Shown in pieces: positions 5,216 through 8,245 of a DNA stretch of 8,245 bases (within the stretch, counting starts at the first letter, position 1; the number at the start of each line of letters is the position of its first letter). The notes below the pieces were generated by a model that was given only the letters and a program-made list of their open reading frames with translations, was not told the origin of the DNA and ran no database searches. The DNA lies in the NCBI GenBank assembly GCA_002401495.1, contig NVTG01000053.1, positions 1 through 8,245 of the forward strand, given 5' to 3'. A program made the translations under genes and the position numbers. This DNA comes from Candidatus Kaiserbacteria bacterium (lineage in GTDB: Bacteria > Patescibacteria > Paceibacteria > UBA9973 > UBA2100).

Positions 5216-6190
5216 ATGTCAAAAATATTTGTAACAAGAGAAATTCCAAACGAGGGAATTGAATTATTAAAAAACGAGGGTCACGAGGTTGTGGTAAGTG
5301 AAAAGGATGGAGTGCTAACTCGTGAAGAGTTATTAAACTCTTTAAAAGAAAACAATCCCGATGCAGTTTTGTGCCTACTCACCGACAAAATTGATTCAGA
5401 AGTATTCGATGCAGCACCTTCTGCAAAAATCTTCGCAAGCTACTCAGTTGGCTTTGGTCATATGGACCTTGAGGCTGCGAGCGAGCGGGAAGTAACATTA
5501 ACTAACACACCAGGAGTTCTAACAGACACGGTATCGGAACACACAATTGCAATGATGCTTTCAATTACTTCAAGAATAGCTGAAGGAGATAGATTCACTC
5601 GAGCTGGAAAATATGATGGTTGGGGACCCATGATGCTTCTTGGGACAGATCTAAAAGGAAAGACTTTAGGAATATTAGGTGCTGGAAGAATTGGCTCTCG
5701 CGTAGCCGAGATTGCAAATCGGGGATTGGGAATGGAAATAATATATTACGACATTAAGGAGAATGATTTTCTTAACTCAGAACTCGGTGCTTCATTTAGA
5801 GATAATCCAGAAGATGTTTTAAAAGAAGCTGACGTAATTTCAGTCCACGTTCCCCTACTAGATTCAACTCGTCATTTAATCAATGCCGAGCGACTTTCAA
5901 TGATGAAAGATTCAGCGTACTTAATTAACTCTTCTCGCGGTCCTGTTATCGATGAAAACGCATTAGTTTCTGCATTAAAGAACGGAGTTATAAAAGGAGC
6001 AGCACTAGATGTCTACGAGGAAGAGCCAAAACTCTCGGAAGGCTTAGCAGAATTAGAAAACGTTGTTCTAACACCACATATAGCATCCGCAACAATTGAG
6101 ACACGTGGGAAAATGAGTAGAATGGCAGCAGAAAACATAATTTCTTTTCTAAAAGGGGAGACACCTTCGAATATTGTAGAGAAAAAGTAG
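5216..6190 (+). CDS. gyaR: D-isomer-specific 2-hydroxyacid dehydrogenase, glyoxylate/hydroxypyruvate reductase type
   Basis: A 324-residue NAD(P)-dependent oxidoreductase that likely reduces glyoxylate, hydroxypyruvate or a similar 2-oxoacid to the D-hydroxyacid. The catalytic domain is discontinuous (about 1-100 and 290-324) around a Rossmann domain (about 102-288). Clear features: NTPGVLTDTVSEH (97-109), the dinucleotide-binding GAGRIG (155-160), Asp179 at the end of the second Rossmann strand, SSRGPVIDE (239-247) with catalytic Arg241, DVYEEEP (265-271) with Glu270, and TPHIASAT (286-293) with His288. The Arg-Glu-His triad is complete and, from memory, has the same numbering as archaeal GyaR enzymes. 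Asp179 argues for NAD(H) over NADP(H). The start is one base after the aldolase stop (TAA-T-ATG) with no Shine-Dalgarno. In a fermentative, reduced-genome cell it could regenerate NAD+. D-lactate or phosphoglycerate dehydrogenase is less likely: there is no ACT domain and the motifs fit GyaR better. Confidence 0.88.
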   Translation: MSKIFVTREIPNEGIELLKNEGHEVVVSEKDGVLTREELLNSLKENNPDAVLCLLTDKIDSEVFDAAPSAKIFASYSVGFGHMDLEAASEREVTLTNTPGVLTDTVSEHTIAMMLSITSRIAEGDRFTRAGKYDGWGPMMLLGTDLKGKTLGILGAGRIGSRVAEIANRGLGMEIIYYDIKENDFLNSELGASFRDNPEDVLKEADVISVHVPLLDSTRHLINAERLSMMKDSAYLINSSRGPVIDENALVSALKNGVIKGAALDVYEEEPKLSEGLAELENVVLTPHIASATIETRGKMSRMAAENIISFLKGETPSNIVEKK

Positions 6191-6199
6191 GGGTTGAGG

Positions 6200-6205
6200 T
6201 ATAAT
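6200..6205 (+). promoter_or_regulatory. Candidate -10 box for the lemA gene group
   Basis: A perfect TATAAT lies in the 45-base gap between the dehydrogenase stop and the lemA ATG. A start site about 7 bases downstream would leave a leader of roughly 24 bases, unlike the leaderless layouts at the kinase, aldolase and prepilin genes. The best -35 candidate is TTGTAG (6174-6179), with a long 20-base spacer, so support is moderate. It would separate the lemA-htpX group from the aldolase operon, though read-through is also possible because no terminator is seen. Confidence 0.5.
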
Positions 6206-6235
6206 GGATATACTTAATAAAATCATTAAATTAAT

Positions 6236-6799
6236 ATGGGAATAGGAACAATAATACTAATAATACTTTTAGCTCCAGTACTTTGGGCTATATGGGCATA
6301 CAACTCATTTATACGTCTAATAAACCGAGCAAAAGAAGCATGGGCTGACATCGACGTTCAACTTAAACGACGTTACGACCTTATACCTAACTTAATAGAA
6401 ACTGTTAAGGCATACGCTTCTCACGAGCAGGATACTCTAGCAAAGGTTACAGAGATGAGAACAGCTGCTATGAACGCAACTGGAATGGAAGCACAGGGTC
6501 AAGCCGAGAACATGCTTACCGGAGCACTAAAATCACTTTTCGCAGTATCTGAAAATTACCCAGACCTTAAAGCAAACGAAAACTTTGCAGAACTACAAAG
6601 AGAATTGGTAGACACTGAGAATAAAATCCAGGCATCGAGAAGGTTCTACAACACAAACGTTAGGGATTTGAACACAGCAGTAGAATCCTTTCCAAATAAC
6701 ATAATTGCAAACATGTTTAAGTTTGAACAAAGAGACTTCTTTGAACTTGCAGAAGACGCAGCAAGAGAACCAGTAAAAGTAGACTTCAAGAATGAGTAA
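6236..6799 (+). CDS. lemA: LemA family protein
   Basis: A 187-residue membrane-anchored protein of the LemA family. One N-terminal transmembrane helix (about 3-22, very rich in Ile and Leu) is followed by a helical, coiled-coil-like domain. Diagnostic stretches are NRAKEAWADIDVQLKRRYDL (30-49), IPNLIETVKAYASHE (50-64), ENFAELQRELVDTENKI in the middle, and RRFYNTNVRDLNTAVESFP towards the end. The biochemical role of LemA is not well established; its genes are commonly found next to htpX, implying a link to membrane-protein quality control. Here htpX lies four genes downstream in the same orientation. The ATG lacks a Shine-Dalgarno, and the 3' end overlaps the NUDIX gene by 8 bases. A 13-codon open frame (6204-6245) overlaps the start in another frame. 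Confidence 0.94.
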   Translation: MGIGTIILIILLAPVLWAIWAYNSFIRLINRAKEAWADIDVQLKRRYDLIPNLIETVKAYASHEQDTLAKVTEMRTAAMNATGMEAQGQAENMLTGALKSLFAVSENYPDLKANENFAELQRELVDTENKIQASRRFYNTNVRDLNTAVESFPNNIIANMFKFEQRDFFELAEDAAREPVKVDFKNE

Positions 6800-7319
6800 G
6801 GAGCCAGCAACAGAAATAAACATAGAGGAAGCCAAGAAAGATAAGCTTTTTTATTTTGTTGTAAATGTTGTTCCTTTTAGATCCAGTGATAATCGTTGTT
6901 TAATAATCAAGCGATCGGAAAGAGAAAAAGCACACCCAAATAAGTGGGCTGTCCCTGGAGGAAAACTTGAATGGGGGGATCTGGATGTTAATAACCCTGA
7001 ATCCATGAACGGAATAGTTAAGGATTATGACAGTGCTATTTCAGAGTTGGCTAGTCGAGAAGTTAAAGAAGAGTGCGGACTAGATCTATTTGGTGATATG
7101 TATTACCTTATGTCCAAGGCATTTATAAGACCAGATGGAGTGCCCGTTGTTTTGATTAAGTTTGCATCCGAAGTCCTAGATGGAGACATTGTTCTTGAGG
7201 AAGGAGCGTTTACTGACTACGCTTGGGTAAATAAGGATGAAGCTCTACAATATGACTGTATAGACGGAGTTCCTGAAGAAATTAAAAAAACCTTAGAATT
7301 AGACTGCGTTAAAAACTAA
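6792..7319 (+). CDS. NUDIX hydrolase with an insertion inside the Nudix box
   Basis: A 175-residue NUDIX-fold protein. The family hydrolyses nucleoside diphosphates linked to another moiety, often cleaning up damaged nucleotides. The beta-strand FYFVVNVVPF (20-29) and CLIIKR (36-41) lead into KWAVPGGKLEWGD (51-63), the start of the Nudix box, while its catalytic helix REVKEECGLDL is at 89-99. In the consensus GX5EX7REUXEEXGU only seven residues separate the Glu from the Arg. Here Asp63 replaces that Glu and 25 residues follow before Arg89, an 18-residue insertion. The metal-binding REVxEE core is intact, so catalysis remains plausible. The substrate is unknown. The ATG overlaps the lemA stop by 8 bases without a ribosome site. 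The neighbouring MazG-like gene has a related nucleotide-sanitising function. Confidence 0.88.
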   Translation: MSKEPATEINIEEAKKDKLFYFVVNVVPFRSSDNRCLIIKRSEREKAHPNKWAVPGGKLEWGDLDVNNPESMNGIVKDYDSAISELASREVKEECGLDLFGDMYYLMSKAFIRPDGVPVVLIKFASEVLDGDIVLEEGAFTDYAWVNKDEALQYDCIDGVPEEIKKTLELDCVKN

Positions 7320-7330
7320 TTATAAATAAA

Positions 7331-7666
7331 ATGAAAAGATACGGAAAATTAGTTAGGGATAAGGTTCCTGATATAATTAGGGCAAAAGGAGATATTCCCA
7401 GTACAAGAGAGATGGATAAGGATGAATATAGGAGAGAGCTTCTGTATAAACTTATCGAAGAAGCCGAGGAAGTTCGTCGTGCTGCAGGATATGATTCAAA
7501 AAACGACGCAATAATGCTCGAGCAACTTGCTGACGTTCACGAGGTTCTTGAGACTATTTTAAGAGAATTTAATATTCCTCTTGATGAACTAAAAGAAACA
7601 CAAGATGCGAAGAGAGAAAACGACGGAGCACTGGAGAAAAGAATATTTTTAGAGTCAGTTCAGTAA
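7331..7666 (+). CDS. MazG-like / phosphoribosyl-ATP pyrophosphohydrolase-like NTP pyrophosphatase
   Basis: A 111-residue all-alpha protein resembling the small stand-alone MazG/PRA-PH-type pyrophosphohydrolases, which hydrolyse non-canonical or excess NTPs to NMP and pyrophosphate. The N-terminal signature YGKLVRDKVPDII (4-16) is typical of this subgroup. The metal-binding helices are IEEAEEV (42-48), matching EExxE, and LEQLADVHEVLE (63-74), matching the ExxD helix except that the second acidic position is Gln65 rather than Glu (EELAD is usual). The C-terminus KRIFLESV is also typical. HisE itself is unlikely: no histidine genes are near and the N-terminal signature differs. It follows the NUDIX gene by 11 bases, suggesting paired nucleotide-pool cleaning. 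The start lacks a Shine-Dalgarno; an AT-rich TATAAA (7321-7326) just upstream is too close to be a clear promoter. Confidence 0.8.
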   Translation: MKRYGKLVRDKVPDIIRAKGDIPSTREMDKDEYRRELLYKLIEEAEEVRRAAGYDSKNDAIMLEQLADVHEVLETILREFNIPLDELKETQDAKRENDGALEKRIFLESVQ

Positions 7667-7667
7667 T

Positions 7668-7961
7668 ATGAAAACACTCAAAGTACTTAATGTAATTAAC
7701 TGGTCTGCGTTAGCATTAATGGTTCTGTTTATCGGTGCCATGGTATTTTCTGGAGAAAACTCCGGAGGAGGAATGCTTACTGCAATTTCTATGGTTACCG
7801 CACTAACTGCAATCATATGGCTTCCAATACTACTTGTAATTGCGGTCGTTTCCTTTGTTTTGGAAATGAAGAATAGAGAGGCGATAAACGATATCCTATC
7901 GGCACCTTCCTTGTATATCCTCGGAGTACTCGCCTACCTTACTTACGTAGCAATTCTTTAA
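7668..7961 (+). CDS. Small multi-pass membrane protein of unknown function
   Basis: I do not recognise this 97-residue protein. It is strongly hydrophobic, with predicted transmembrane segments at about 9-27, 38-65 (one long or two short helices, broken by WLP at 51-53) and 79-97. A Gly-rich loop (GENSGGG, 29-35) follows the first segment, and a charged loop EMKNREAIND (66-75) precedes the last. No catalytic motif is visible. The ATG is one base after the MazG-like stop (TAA-T-ATG), and htpX begins six bases after its own stop, so it is embedded in the lemA-htpX operon. An association with HtpX or the membrane is a guess from position only. Codon use resembles that of its neighbours, supporting a real gene. 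Confidence 0.75.
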   Translation: MKTLKVLNVINWSALALMVLFIGAMVFSGENSGGGMLTAISMVTALTAIIWLPILLVIAVVSFVLEMKNREAINDILSAPSLYILGVLAYLTYVAIL

Positions 7962-7967
7962 TACAAA

Positions 7968-8245
7968 ATGTCCTCCCTCTATACTCACCAGTCACAAAAC
8001 GTTAGGAAAACATGGGTTATCATGTCCGTGTTTTTTCTCGTTATAGTTCTTGTTGGATGGTTCACCTCAGAATATTTTGGAAATCCAGGAATATTAATCT
8101 TTGCGATAATATTTTCAGTAGGAATGAACGGAACTTCTTTTTGGTTTTCAGATAAGATTGCTATTCGCTCGGCTGGCGCAAAAGAAGCTGACGGAAATCA
8201 ATACAAAGATTTACATAATATAGTTGAGAATTTAGCAATAACTGC
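7968..8245 (+). CDS. htpX: HtpX-type membrane zinc metalloprotease (M48), N-terminal part (runs off the window)
   Basis: The first 92 codons of an M48 family protease, which degrades misfolded membrane proteins. The visible part is a close match to HtpX N-termini: the opening SLYTHQSQNVRKTW (3-16), a first transmembrane helix (about 16-33), the motif FGNPG (37-41), a second helix (about 42-60), WFSDKIAI (59-66), the conserved GAKEA (70-74), and the HNIVENLAI stretch at the end. The HExxH zinc site lies downstream of the window and cannot be checked. The ATG is six bases after the membrane-protein stop with no Shine-Dalgarno. Its presence in the same operon as lemA is the usual LemA-HtpX association, although three genes intervene here. 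Confidence 0.93.
   Translation, partial: MSSLYTHQSQNVRKTWVIMSVFFLVIVLVGWFTSEYFGNPGILIFAIIFSVGMNGTSFWFSDKIAIRSAGAKEADGNQYKDLHNIVENLAIT

Noticed and set aside
7321..7326. TATAAA before the MazG-like gene as a leaderless promoter
   Set aside because: Only four bases separate it from the ATG, too few for a start site at or before the codon, and there is no TG extension or -35; the gap is simply AT-rich.
7668..7690. Similar 5' ends of the aldolase and membrane-protein genes (both begin ATGAAAACACT)
   Set aside because: The similarity covers only the first few codons (MKTLK) and stops at once; it looks like a common codon choice rather than a repeat.

Overview
The window reads as a gene-dense, moderately AT-rich bacterial chromosome segment, most likely from the Candidate Phyla Radiation (Patescibacteria, probably a Parcubacteria-type lineage). 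This is inferred from protein character: a ribulose-phosphate epimerase with the unusual 'QID' and 'KIGYQGE' motifs, a transketolase split into two genes, a PfkB-type sugar kinase with a class II aldolase, a single stand-alone prepilin, and a LemA/HtpX pair. Genes are tightly packed, Shine-Dalgarno sequences are almost absent, and none of the twelve visible stop codons is TGA. No phylogeny could be run, so the lineage call is provisional. There is no stretch over 300 bases without a gene; the largest gap is about 47 bases. I saw no tRNA, rRNA, CRISPR array, insertion sequence or riboswitch.

Left block (2-2816, + strand): the non-oxidative pentose phosphate pathway, as 3'-rpiB, rpe, tkt N-half and tkt C-half. 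The junctions overlap or are 1 base apart, so this is one operon. It ends at a compact hairpin (2818-2843) that works as a terminator on both strands. Middle block (2864-4345, - strand): a PfkB-family sugar kinase followed by a type IV prepilin-like gene, converging on that terminator. The prepilin has its own probable leaderless promoter.

Right block (4363-8245, + strand): class II fructose-bisphosphate aldolase and a glyoxylate/hydroxypyruvate reductase-like dehydrogenase. After a 45-base gap with a TATAAT box come lemA, a NUDIX hydrolase, a MazG-like pyrophosphohydrolase, a small membrane protein and the 5' part of htpX. LemA and HtpX are classic membrane quality-control neighbours; here two nucleotide 'house-cleaning' enzymes lie between them.

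The first seven genes form a coherent central-carbon set: RpiB, Rpe and transketolase interconvert pentose, triose and hexose phosphates, aldolase links hexose bisphosphate to triose phosphates, the kinase phosphorylates an unidentified sugar (phosphate), and the dehydrogenase can recycle NAD(P)H. Many CPR genomes are reported to lack classical phosphofructokinase and to route sugars through the pentose phosphate reactions; this cluster fits that picture.

The most interesting non-coding signal is the 17-base gap between the divergent kinase and aldolase genes. It holds two extended -10 promoters, one per strand, whose hexamers share five base pairs. Each hexamer ends exactly 6 bases before an ATG, which predicts two mutually exclusive leaderless transcripts. 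The prepilin gene has the same hexamer-N6-ATG layout.
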